Shown here piece by piece: positions 1-5,880 of a stretch of DNA of 5,967 nt (position 1 is its first letter; each line of letters opens with the position of its first letter). Below the pieces are notes generated by a model. The model was not told the DNA's origin and searched no databases. It saw only the letters and a program-made list of their open reading frames with translations. The stretch covers positions 1 to 5,967 of the forward strand of contig JAJYDP010000327.1 of NCBI GenBank assembly GCA_021777365.1, in the 5' to 3' direction. This DNA is from Chloroflexota bacterium (GTDB taxonomy: Bacteria; Chloroflexota; Limnocylindria; Limnocylindrales; CSP1-4). The translations under genes and the position numbers were made by a program.

Positions 1-1
1 C

Positions 2-406
2 GGCATCTACGGGATGACCGGGGGGCAGATGGCGCCGACCACCCTGGTGGGGCAGCGCACCACGTCCTCCCCGACCGGGCGCGACGTCAGGACGGCGGGT
101 TACCCGGTGCCCATGACGGAGATGCTTGCCGTGCTGCCGGGCGTGGCCTTCGCCGCGCGGGGGTCCGTGGCCGACCCGTCGTCGATCGGCAGGACGAAGT
201 CGCTGATCAGGAAGGCGTGCGAGGCCCAGATCCGGGGTGCCGGGTTCGCGATCGTCGAGGTGCTGTCGAACTGCCCCGTGGGGTGGGGAATGACCGCACA
301 GGAGTCGATGCGTCACCTCAAGGAGGTGGTGGTGCAGACCTACCCGCTCGGGGTGCTGGTCGACCGGATGGATCCGGCCAGGCCGAAGAGTGCGAAGGAG
401 GGCTGA
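2..406 (+). CDS. korB: 2-oxoacid (probably 2-oxoglutarate):ferredoxin oxidoreductase, beta subunit, 5'-truncated by window edge
   Basis: C-terminal 134 residues of a thiamine-diphosphate-binding beta subunit. With its alpha partner this subunit oxidatively decarboxylates a 2-oxoacid to an acyl-CoA and passes electrons to ferredoxin in the cytoplasm. Seen: the fragment opens with GIYGMTGGQMAPTT, the conserved loop after the GDGD thiamine-diphosphate motif in KorB/PorB-type subunits. Base 1 is c, which fits the third base of the Asn codon (AAC) expected just before this loop. The rest (EVLSNCP near residue 82, then a basic tail) is typical of the C-terminal region, and the reading frame closes with TGA. 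The true start, GDGD motif and cluster cysteines lie outside the window. The next gene begins 3 nt later and encodes a matching gamma subunit, so an alpha gene is expected upstream. The 2-oxoglutarate assignment is by family resemblance; another 2-oxoacid (pyruvate, branched-chain) cannot be excluded. Confidence 0.9.
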   Translation, partial: GIYGMTGGQMAPTTLVGQRTTSSPTGRDVRTAGYPVPMTEMLAVLPGVAFAARGSVADPSSIGRTKSLIRKACEAQIRGAGFAIVEVLSNCPVGWGMTAQESMRHLKEVVVQTYPLGVLVDRMDPARPKSAKEG

Positions 407-409
407 ACG

Positions 410-964
410 ATGGAGCGCTCCATCGTCTTCGCCGGGTTCGGCGGCCAGGGCATCCTCTTCGCCGGGCATGTCCTCGCGGAGGCCGCCATGGACGAGGGAT
501 CCCAGGTGATCTGGATCCCCTCGTACGGCCCGGAGATGCGCGGGGGGACCGCGTCCTGCACCGTGATCATCGGCGACGAGCCCATCGGTTCCCCGATCGT
601 GGATCACCCGGACATTGCGGTGGCCTTCAACCCGCCCTCGCTCGCCAAGTTCGGGCCGGCGATCGCCCCGGGCGGCGTGCTGATCGTGAACGATTCGCTC
701 GTCGAGGCGTCCGCCGGGCGGGACGACATCGACGAGGTCCGGGTGCGCTGCACTCAGCTCGCGCGTGAGGCCGGCGACGATCGCCTGATCAACGTGGTCG
801 CGCTCGGCGCGCTGGTCGCCCGGACCGGCATCGTCCAGGCCGAGAGCGTTCGGGAGGCCCTGCGATACGTGGTCGGCAAGAAACGGCCGGAGGCCCTCGA
901 GATCGACCTGCGGGCGTTCGACCTGGGGATGGCAGGGGTGGAGCGGATGGCCGTCCCGGGTTGA
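410..964 (+). CDS. korC: 2-oxoacid:ferredoxin oxidoreductase, gamma subunit (KorC/PorC type)
   Basis: Complete 184-residue gamma subunit of a multi-subunit 2-oxoacid:ferredoxin oxidoreductase. In the family this domain is catalytic-complex scaffold and helps bind CoA. Seen: a glycine-rich GFGGQG at residues 9-14 at the end of the first beta strand, then PSYGPEMRGGT at 37-47, the signature of the family, and NPPSLAKF at 74-81. The length matches free-standing gamma subunits (about 180-190 aa). There is no signal peptide or membrane segment, so it is cytoplasmic. The start is supported by AAGGAGG at 395-401, 8 nt before the ATG and inside the end of korB, which implies translational coupling. 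The name korC follows the upstream korB; porC or vorC would be equally compatible with this sequence alone. The gene ends 107 nt before the end of an opposing gene, with a shared hairpin between them. Confidence 0.9.
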   Translation: MERSIVFAGFGGQGILFAGHVLAEAAMDEGSQVIWIPSYGPEMRGGTASCTVIIGDEPIGSPIVDHPDIAVAFNPPSLAKFGPAIAPGGVLIVNDSLVEASAGRDDIDEVRVRCTQLAREAGDDRLINVVALGALVARTGIVQAESVREALRYVVGKKRPEALEIDLRAFDLGMAGVERMAVPG

Positions 965-1001
965 CGGCTGCAGTGGCGCGTTGACGGCGGCCATGTACGG
1001 C

Positions 1002-1035
1002 GAACGGCCGGGGTGGTGAGCGACCCCGGCCGTTC
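1002..1035. terminator. Bidirectional intrinsic-type terminator hairpin between converging operons
   Basis: A perfect 13-bp inverted repeat: GAACGGCCGGGGT at 1002-1014 and ACCCCGGCCGTTC at 1023-1035, with an 8-nt loop. It sits in the only gap between the + strand korB-korC genes (ending at 964) and the - strand PFOR beta-half gene (ending at 1072), where a shared terminator is expected. Neither side carries a clear U-tract, as is common in high-GC bacteria, so it could be a weak intrinsic terminator, an RNA 3'-end stabiliser, or work with Rho. The nearby 9-mer GTTGACGGC occurs twice (960-968 and 980-988) without evident function. Confidence 0.75.
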
Positions 1036-1071
1036 CGAAGATTCGCGGTTCGGGACCCGGCGGTCCCACGC

Positions 1072-2754
1072 CTAGCGGATCCTGGCGAGCTCCTGCAGCA
1101 GCTGCCAGTATTCCAGGCGCTCGTCCCGGGTGGCCAGGATCTCGGCGGACGGCGTGCCGTCCCGGAAGTGCTGCGAGAAGCGGCCCTCGGTCTTCGCGAA
1201 GTCCAGGAAGTCGAACGGGGTGCCGTCGGGGAGCCTGGACCAGTCCTCTTTCACGTTCGGGTTGCCCTGGAGCGAGAGGCGCTTCGCCATGGTCTCGCCC
1301 CGCCGCGGGTCGTACGTGAAGAGCGGGAACGCGCGCGAGTCGACCGCCAGCTTCGCCTGCCGGCTCGCCGCGTCATCGGCGATGCCGTGCTCGGGCATGC
1401 AGGGCGTGTAGGCGATGATCACCGCCGGCCCCGGGAACTCGTTGGCCTCCATGACCGCGCGATAGAAGTGGTTGTAGTGGGCCGGCGTAGTGGACGCCAC
1501 GTACACGTCGCGGTGGGCCAGCATGATCAGGCCCAGCTCCTTGCGCCGTTCGGGCCGGCCGTGGATGGCCTTCCCGAACGCCGAGAGCTTGGTCACCTGG
1601 CCGCCGTACGACGCCGTCGACGACTGCCCGCCGGTGTTCGAGTACACCTGCGTGTCGAGCACGAGCACCTTGATGTCGGCGCCCGACGCGACCATCCGCG
1701 AGAGCGACTGGAAGCCGATGTCGTACATCGCCCCGTCGCCCCCGAAGACCCACAGGCGTCGCTCCGGGTGCCCGGTCTGATCCCATCGCAGCCGCACGCC
1801 CATCGCGTCGGCCGGACCGTTCTCGAACAGCGAGTTCGTCCAGGGCACCAGGTACGGGTTGAAGGGGTACGTGCTGCCGTACACGGTGTTGCAGCCGGTC
1901 TCGGCCACGATCCCCATCGAGTCCGGGCCATGGACCTGGCGGGTGGCGGCCACCAGCATGCGGATGGCAGAGGCCTCGCCGCAGCCGGCGCAGGACCCGG
2001 CGCCGCCGACGTAGCCGAGGGCGTGCTCGCCGAGCATCAGGTCCGCGAGCGCCTTCTCGTTCCGGTATTCCGGCGGAGTGACCGGCAGACTCCGGAAGAA
2101 CGAGAAGTCGCGGCGGTAGCGCTCGAGGGTGCTCTCGCCGGAGGGCTCCTGGGCGACCTTGTCGATCATGAACAGCGCGTCGTGGCCCTCCGCCTTGCAG
2201 ACGTCGACGCACTCGGCGCAGCCCTTGCAGTGCTGGGAATCCACGAAGATCCCGAACATGGCGGGCTCGATGCCTTTGCGGGCCGGGACGTCCGCGTACT
2301 TCCTGGTCCGCACGAAGTGCGAGCGAGCCGTCTCTGCGGCCTGGGCGCCATCCGCGCGCTTCCACGCGAACGCCCCGATGGCCGGTTCCAGCTGCGTCTC
2401 GGGGACGGCCACCGCGAGGATCGCCGTGTCCGGGCAGGCGCTCACGCACGCCATGCAGCCCACGCACTGCTCCGCGATGAACTCGGGGATGTGCGCGGAG
2501 AGGTTGCTGAAGTCGCGAACCGCCGCCGTCCCGGGCGGGATGATGCTGCGCGCGACGCCGGCATCCGCCGGCAGCTCGACGTCCGCGATGCCCCGGCGGT
2601 ACGCGCCGACGACCGACCGGTTGAAGTCTTCGACGTAGGCGTCTACGTCGAAGACGACGGGAGAGGTGTCCATCGCCTGCGCGCGCGCCGCGTGCTCCTC
2701 TTCGCTCAGGGGGCCGCTGGGGGCCTCGATCACGGGTAGCAGCTGCTCAGGCAT
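1072..2754 (-). CDS. porB: Pyruvate:ferredoxin oxidoreductase, ferredoxin-domain plus beta (TPP-binding) half of a split NifJ
   Basis: A 560-residue protein matching the C-terminal half of single-chain PFOR (NifJ): a linker, a 2[4Fe-4S] ferredoxin-like domain, then the thiamine-diphosphate-binding beta domain. Seen: cluster motif 1 at C97/C100/C103/C107 followed by Pro; cluster motif 2 at C176/C179/C182/C186 followed by Lys instead of the usual Pro; CAGCGE (C255, C258), ETGC (C288) and PC (C452), the four cysteines that hold the proximal cluster in PFOR; GDG at 339-341 and VYSNTGGQ at 370-377 (N373), the Mg/thiamine-diphosphate motif. It would catalyse pyruvate + CoA to acetyl-CoA + CO2 together with the alpha/gamma half, passing electrons through its three clusters to ferredoxin. 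The chosen ATG (2752-2754) has GGGAG at 2761-2765, 6 nt upstream, and overlaps the CBS gene stop by 8 bp; an in-frame ATG at 2784 would add 10 residues and lies deeper in the CBS gene. Substrate pyruvate is inferred from the NifJ-like architecture; another 2-oxoacid is possible. Confidence 0.92.
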   Translation of the reverse strand: MPEQLLPVIEAPSGPLSEEEHAARAQAMDTSPVVFDVDAYVEDFNRSVVGAYRRGIADVELPADAGVARSIIPPGTAAVRDFSNLSAHIPEFIAEQCVGCMACVSACPDTAILAVAVPETQLEPAIGAFAWKRADGAQAAETARSHFVRTRKYADVPARKGIEPAMFGIFVDSQHCKGCAECVDVCKAEGHDALFMIDKVAQEPSGESTLERYRRDFSFFRSLPVTPPEYRNEKALADLMLGEHALGYVGGAGSCAGCGEASAIRMLVAATRQVHGPDSMGIVAETGCNTVYGSTYPFNPYLVPWTNSLFENGPADAMGVRLRWDQTGHPERRLWVFGGDGAMYDIGFQSLSRMVASGADIKVLVLDTQVYSNTGGQSSTASYGGQVTKLSAFGKAIHGRPERRKELGLIMLAHRDVYVASTTPAHYNHFYRAVMEANEFPGPAVIIAYTPCMPEHGIADDAASRQAKLAVDSRAFPLFTYDPRRGETMAKRLSLQGNPNVKEDWSRLPDGTPFDFLDFAKTEGRFSQHFRDGTPSAEILATRDERLEYWQLLQELARIR

Positions 2755-3163
2755 GGGGGACTCCCACCAGGTGATGGACGACATCGGTGGTCGAGAAGAT
2801 CCCGACGGGCCGCCGTCCCTGCTCGTCCACCACCACCAGGCGGTGCACGCGGTTGAGCTCCATGAGCCCGATCGCCTCCTGCACCGGGGTGTCGACGCGG
2901 CAGGTCAGGGCCGGAGCGGTCATGAGATGGCGCACCGACAGCCCCGGCCAGCTCGACCACAGGTGGTCGGTCGCCCTGGCCCGCACGAGGTCGGTCTGGC
3001 TCACGACGCCCACCAGGGTGCCTTCGCCGTCGACCACGGGCAGACCGTGGATGCGATGCTCGTCGAGCAGCCGGGCCGCTTCCGCGAGCGGCGCGTCTGC
3101 TCGCACAACGATGGGGTCGCCGGTCATCAGCTCCCCCACCGTGCGCGATACGGTCTCGTTCAT
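2747..3163 (-). CDS. Two-CBS-domain protein, probable nucleotide-sensing partner of the split PFOR
   Basis: A 138-residue protein made almost wholly of two CBS domains (about residues 7-62 and 77-133), which pair into a Bateman module. Seen: each repeat starts with a V-x-x-LMT segment (residues 9-14 and 77-82) and ends with the G-h-h-S-x-x-D motif, GVVSQTD at 52-58 and GIFSTTD at 121-127. In the family the Ser/Thr and Asp of this motif contact the ribose and phosphates of AMP, ADP, ATP, NAD or related ligands, so both sites look competent. There is no fused enzyme, membrane segment or DNA-binding domain. The start is well supported: GGAGG at 3171-3175 is 7 nt from the ATG, and the ATG overlaps the preceding stop as ATGA. 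The stop overlaps the next gene by 8 bp. Lying between the two PFOR halves, it is inferred to bind or regulate that enzyme according to adenylate or NAD state; no direct evidence shows this, and the ligand is unknown. Confidence 0.9.
   Translation of the reverse strand: MNETVSRTVGELMTGDPIVVRADAPLAEAARLLDEHRIHGLPVVDGEGTLVGVVSQTDLVRARATDHLWSSWPGLSVRHLMTAPALTCRVDTPVQEAIGLMELNRVHRLVVVDEQGRRPVGIFSTTDVVHHLVGVPHA
2761..2765 (-). promoter_or_regulatory. Ribosome binding site that decides the start of the PFOR beta half
   Basis: GGGAG lies 6 nt upstream of the ATG at 2752-2754 and inside the last codons of the CBS gene. It favours this start over the ATG at 2782-2784. The arrangement implies that ribosomes finishing the CBS gene can reinitiate on the beta half. 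Confidence 0.6.
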
Positions 3164-5133
3164 CGGGACGCCTCCAGGACGACCGCCGCCACCGGCTCGC
3201 CGCCGATGGCCGCGGTCACATCGATCAGGTTGTCGTATGCCCGCTCGATCACCGCGTAGTTCGCCTCGACCACGCTCCCCCCGCGCTTGCCGAAGAAGCG
3301 GGGCAGGAGCTTGTGGATGGCCGCGAGGAGCTCATCGCGATCGAGGCCGGCGCGCGAGGCGAAGGGCGAGACGCGCAGGAAGACACCCACCTGCGCGACG
3401 CCCTGCATGCGGACCACCAGGTCTGGCCGGGGCGCGAACTCCGCCGCGAGGGCGGCGGTATCGAGCGCGGTCAGCCGGATGTTGCGGGCCAGGATCTGGG
3501 CCCGCGCGTCGGCCGGCACGGACTGCCAGATGTCCGCCGCGTCCGCCAGCGGGGTCTGCAGGAAGACGGTGCCGCCGTCCGCCAGCCCGGCGAGCGGATC
3601 GCCCATCCCGAACGCGGAGACGTCGTGCAGCGGAACGAACTCGACGTGAGAGAGCTCGTTGTGCTGCCGGATCGGCGCGTCGGCGATGGTCAGGTAATAC
3701 GTGGTGGGCAGGCCCTTCTTCTCCGAGCCGTAGCGCGGGTACGCCTGCACGTGCATGTCGAAGAGCTCGCCGATCAGTGTGGCGAGGAACTTGTTGGTGG
3801 TGACGGATCCGAACCCGCCGATCGAGTGGCCCCGCAGGCTGTATGCGCCCGCCGGCCGCAGGTCGATGTCGTGCGACTCGATCGCCAGCGGATGGCGGAT
3901 GCCGACCACGACGTGGGGCTGGCGGCGCACTGCCTCGTCGTCGAGGAGCCGATCGAAGACGGCGATCAAGTCGCCGGCGGCCACATCGCGGCTGCCCAGC
4001 CCGGCGGAGACCGAGAGGACCCGCGGGACACGGTTGCCGTCCGCGGCCAGGTCGGCCAGGGCGGCCTTCGTTTCGCGGGTGACCGGGTTGTCGGCCGCGG
4101 CCGGTTCGTCCGTGCGCTCGACGATGGCCACGGACCTGGCGTTGCGGATGAGCCCGGCGAGCATGGCGGCCGGGAAGGGGCGGAACGACGTGATCCCGAT
4201 GCAGCCCACCTTGCGGCCCAGCGACCGGAGATGGTCGACCACGGTGATCGCGGTGTCCGCGATGGTCCCCATCGAGACCAGGATGTACTCCGCGTCGTCG
4301 CAGCGGTACGGGTTGACCAGGTCGAGGTGCCGGCCGGTCAGCTCGCCCCACTCCCGCATCGCGTCGTGCGTGACCTCGGACAGCCGATCGTAGAAGGCGC
4401 GCTGGGCGATGCGGCCCTTCATGTAGCTGTCCTGGTTCTGCACCACGCCCGTCATCAGGCCCTGGGCCGGGTCGAAGAGGTCGCGGATCGTGGCCCGCGG
4501 GTCGCCCACGTACTCCTTCAGGAGCTCGTCCTCGGGGAGGAGCACGTTCTCCATGGTGTGGGTGGTGAGGAAGCCGTCCTGCACGCAGAGGAACGGCGTC
4601 TCCGTCTCCTCTGCCACCCGCCGGCAGATGGCGGTCAGGTCGGCCGCCTCCTGCGCATTGCGTGCGAACAGGATGCCCCATCCGGTGTCGGCCACGCCCA
4701 TGACATCGTCGTGCCCGGCATGGATGTTCAGCGATTGGCTGGTGAGCGCCCGCGCGCCGACGTGGAAGACGGCCGGGAGACGCTTGCCGGAGATGACGTA
4801 CAGGACCTCCTTCATCAGCAGGAGACCCTGGCCGGCCGTGAAGTTCGTGACGCGCCCGCCGGCGAGCGCGAAACCCTCGGCGGCGCTTGCCGAGGAATGC
4901 TCAGACTCAGGTTCGACGAAACGAAGGGTGGTCCCCCAGAGGTTCGTGTGCCCCTCGGCCACGGCGACCTGGTAGACGGCCGCCATCGTGGTGGACGGCG
5001 TGATCGGGTATGCGCAGGCCGCTTCCGAGATGCGGGTCTCGACGTGCGCGATCGCCTCTGAGCCGTCGACGATGGCCGGGATGCCGGGAAACCGAGGAGG
5101 GCGTGATTCATGGAGGGACGCATCGGTACTCAT
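3160..5133 (-). CDS. porA: Pyruvate:ferredoxin oxidoreductase, fused alpha/gamma half of a split NifJ
   Basis: A 657-residue protein matching the N-terminal half of single-chain PFOR. Seen in order: domain I (about residues 20-230) with AYPITP at 41-46, EPESEHSSASAAEG at 74-87, FTAGQGLLLMKE at 98-109 and the substrate-pocket region HVGARALTSQS at 124-134; a domain II core (about 281-345: EYILVSMGT, then VAIVERTDEP); a gamma-like domain III (about 432-640) with GHSIGGFGSVTTNK at 435-448 and AYPRYGSEKKG at 464-474. The Thr of YPIT and the Arg of the GARA segment fit the residues that hold the pyruvate carboxylate in PFOR. It needs the beta/ferredoxin half encoded two genes downstream for thiamine diphosphate and clusters. 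The start ATG at 5131-5133 has GGAAGGA at 5144-5150, 10 nt upstream, and the conserved sequence begins shortly after. A longer in-frame form from 5289 would add 52 Arg/Pro-rich residues read from spacer DNA and is rejected. Its stop overlaps the CBS start (ATGA). Confidence 0.92.
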   Translation of the reverse strand: MSTDASLHESRPPRFPGIPAIVDGSEAIAHVETRISEAACAYPITPSTTMAAVYQVAVAEGHTNLWGTTLRFVEPESEHSSASAAEGFALAGGRVTNFTAGQGLLLMKEVLYVISGKRLPAVFHVGARALTSQSLNIHAGHDDVMGVADTGWGILFARNAQEAADLTAICRRVAEETETPFLCVQDGFLTTHTMENVLLPEDELLKEYVGDPRATIRDLFDPAQGLMTGVVQNQDSYMKGRIAQRAFYDRLSEVTHDAMREWGELTGRHLDLVNPYRCDDAEYILVSMGTIADTAITVVDHLRSLGRKVGCIGITSFRPFPAAMLAGLIRNARSVAIVERTDEPAAADNPVTRETKAALADLAADGNRVPRVLSVSAGLGSRDVAAGDLIAVFDRLLDDEAVRRQPHVVVGIRHPLAIESHDIDLRPAGAYSLRGHSIGGFGSVTTNKFLATLIGELFDMHVQAYPRYGSEKKGLPTTYYLTIADAPIRQHNELSHVEFVPLHDVSAFGMGDPLAGLADGGTVFLQTPLADAADIWQSVPADARAQILARNIRLTALDTAALAAEFAPRPDLVVRMQGVAQVGVFLRVSPFASRAGLDRDELLAAIHKLLPRFFGKRGGSVVEANYAVIERAYDNLIDVTAAIGGEPVAAVVLEASR

Positions 5134-5143
5134 ACCGACAGTG

Positions 5144-5150
5144 TCCTTCC
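5144..5150 (-). promoter_or_regulatory. Ribosome binding site of the PFOR alpha/gamma half
   Basis: GGAAGGA on the - strand, 10 nt upstream of the ATG at 5131-5133. It is the only good Shine-Dalgarno match near the start of the conserved protein and supports this start over upstream in-frame codons. Confidence 0.6.
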
Positions 5151-5283
5151 CGGCGCAACTGGGCGGGACGGGCCGCTCGGCCCCCTGTCGCGGTACGACG
5201 GTCGCGTTGTGCCCTACGCGAGGGGGGAGGCGGCGCGCGTCCCGGCGTCCGCGGTGACCACCCCGTCGGGTAGGGTGGCCGGG

Positions 5284-5365
5284 CCTCATCGCCGGGCCGG
5301 TCCTCGTCGCCGGGCCGGGCCTCGTCGCCGGGTGCCGGCCCGCCTCGTCGCCGGGTGCCGGCCCG
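5284..5365. repeat. GC-rich tandem repeat, four units (18, 18, 23, 23 bp)
   Basis: Four head-to-tail units all begin CCTCGTCGCCGGG (CCTCATCGCCGGG in the first). Units 1 and 2 (5284-5301, 5302-5319) end in CCGGT or CCGGG. Units 3 and 4 (5320-5342, 5343-5365) are identical and end in TGCCGGCCCG; a partial copy (CCTGCCGGCG) follows at 5366-5375. Each 23-bp unit can fold as GCCGG-GTG-CCGGC (5-bp stem, 3-nt loop). The array starts 12 bp beyond the zinc-ribbon stop codon, upstream of the PFOR operon on the same strand. It could act as terminator, attenuator or RNA stabiliser, or be neutral slippage DNA. Confidence 0.85.
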
Positions 5366-5377
5366 CCTGCCGGCGTC

Positions 5378-5572
5378 TCAGTGCGTGGGGGCGGTGACCC
5401 GGCGCGTGAAGCCGCAGATCCGGCAGGTTGCGAGCTCGCTCCGCTCGTCGAGGTCGAGCCGCGAGGCGCAGCCGTTGGTGCCGCAGAAGAGCTGGCGGTC
5501 GAACCCGTGCTGGGCGCGACGGCGCAACCGGCGCCTGGCCCCGGCCTGCGTGTAGGTGGTGGACGTGTTCAC
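5378..5572 (-). CDS. Small zinc-ribbon protein of unknown function
   Basis: A 64-residue protein from a GTG start. Seen: an N-terminal stretch rich in Arg (ARRRLRRRA at residues 12-20), then a four-cysteine zinc-ribbon-like arrangement, C-x4-C at C30/C35 and C-x2-C at C50/C53, the second knuckle reading CRICG. The 14-residue gap between the pairs, with short acidic sequence, fits a minimal rubredoxin-type or zinc-ribbon fold that could bind zinc (or, less likely, iron). The start is supported by AGGGAG at 5579-5584, 6 nt upstream; an in-frame ATG at 5620 has no comparable site and would add low-complexity sequence. It is transcribed toward the PFOR operon with 244 nt between, so it may be the first gene of that transcript or an independent unit. 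No specific function can be given; nucleic-acid binding is possible from the basic N-terminus but only a guess. Confidence 0.65.
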   Translation of the reverse strand: MNTSTTYTQAGARRRLRRRAQHGFDRQLFCGTNGCASRLDLDERSELATCRICGFTRRVTAPTH

Positions 5573-5578
5573 GTTGAT

Positions 5579-5584
5579 CTCCCT
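5579..5584 (-). promoter_or_regulatory. Ribosome binding site that decides the GTG start of the zinc-ribbon gene
   Basis: AGGGAG on the - strand, 6 nt before the GTG at 5570-5572. No other in-frame start in the region has a site this good. Confidence 0.55.
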
Positions 5585-5727
5585 GCGCCAGCCTGCTCTA
5601 CAAGCGGCGGCGCGTGTCATCGCTCGCGATCGACGTTGTCTGCCGGCCGGAGCCTGGTGTCGCGGCGCGCGCGGGGAGCGTTGCTCGACCCGCCGCGGGC
5701 GCCAGCGGCGTTGTGTTGATGCGGGGT

Positions 5728-5756
5728 ATTCTCCGCGATTCCGCACGAAACGTCAA
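5728..5756 (-). promoter_or_regulatory. Sigma70-like promoter facing the zinc-ribbon gene
   Basis: On the - strand TTGACG (5751-5756, five of six bases of the -35 consensus) is followed after exactly 17 nt by GAGAAT (5728-5733, four of six of the -10 consensus). The local sequence is A/T-richer than its surroundings. Transcription would start near 5721, leaving a leader of about 150 nt before the GTG at 5572. The leader begins with a possible hairpin at 5691-5710 (CGCCGC/GCGGCG, 8-nt loop). It is the best promoter match I found in the noncoding parts of the window and may also serve the PFOR operon by read-through. Confidence 0.55.
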
Positions 5757-5797
5757 ACGCCCGCACGGACCTGCGCCTCCGCGCCGAGCCGGATCGT

Positions 5798-5859
5798 GTG
5801 GCGGGCGCGTGGCGCGCACCTGGCACGCACCTGGTGATGCGGCGAGCGTGGCGGGCGCG
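5798..5859. repeat. Short direct repeats upstream of the zinc-ribbon promoter
   Basis: GTGGCGGGCGCG occurs at 5798-5809 and again at 5848-5859. Between them CGCACCTGG occurs at 5815-5823 and 5826-5834, an 11-bp spacing close to one helical turn. They lie about 40-100 bp upstream of the predicted -35 element. Function as protein-binding sites is possible; in DNA this GC-rich such repeats may also be chance. Confidence 0.45.
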
Positions 5860-5880
5860 ACGCGCCAACCGGGCAGCCCG

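Larger units (their letters stand above)
5134..5377 (-). other. 244-nt spacer between zinc-ribbon gene and PFOR operon: leader with hairpin potential and tandem repeat, no gene
   Basis: No protein here is supportable: the open frames through it are Arg/Pro-rich and lack ribosome binding sites. It contains the ribosome binding site of the alpha/gamma gene, a small hairpin at 5170-5183 (GGGCC, loop GCTC, GGCCC) about 20 nt upstream of that site, and the tandem repeat at 5284-5365. I see no convincing -35/-10 pair on the - strand, so the PFOR operon may start from an atypical promoter here or be read through from the zinc-ribbon gene. Confidence 0.5.

Noticed and set aside
217..768. Overlapping + strand frame across the korB/korC junction
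   Set aside because: An out-of-frame Arg/Gly/Pro-rich translation overlapping two well-supported genes.
1168..2739. Long + strand open frame (523 codons) opposite the PFOR beta-half gene
   Set aside because: It is a shadow of a GC-rich gene: Arg/His/Val-rich with no recognisable domain, while the opposite strand encodes a protein with all cluster cysteines and thiamine-diphosphate motifs.
3313..5061. Long + strand open frame (582 codons) opposite the PFOR alpha/gamma gene
   Set aside because: Same reason: low-complexity Arg/Gly/Asp-rich translation without motifs, opposite a clearly conserved protein.
5134..5289. N-terminal extension of 52 residues on the PFOR alpha/gamma protein, from an ATG at 5289
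   Set aside because: The added sequence is Arg/Pro-rich, begins inside the tandem repeat and has no ribosome binding site, whereas the ATG at 5133 has one and lies just before the conserved region.
5573..5746. Longer form of the zinc-ribbon protein starting at 5746 or 5620
   Set aside because: The start at 5746 lies upstream of the predicted transcription start and overlaps the promoter; the added residues are Arg/Ala-rich, and neither start has a good ribosome binding site.
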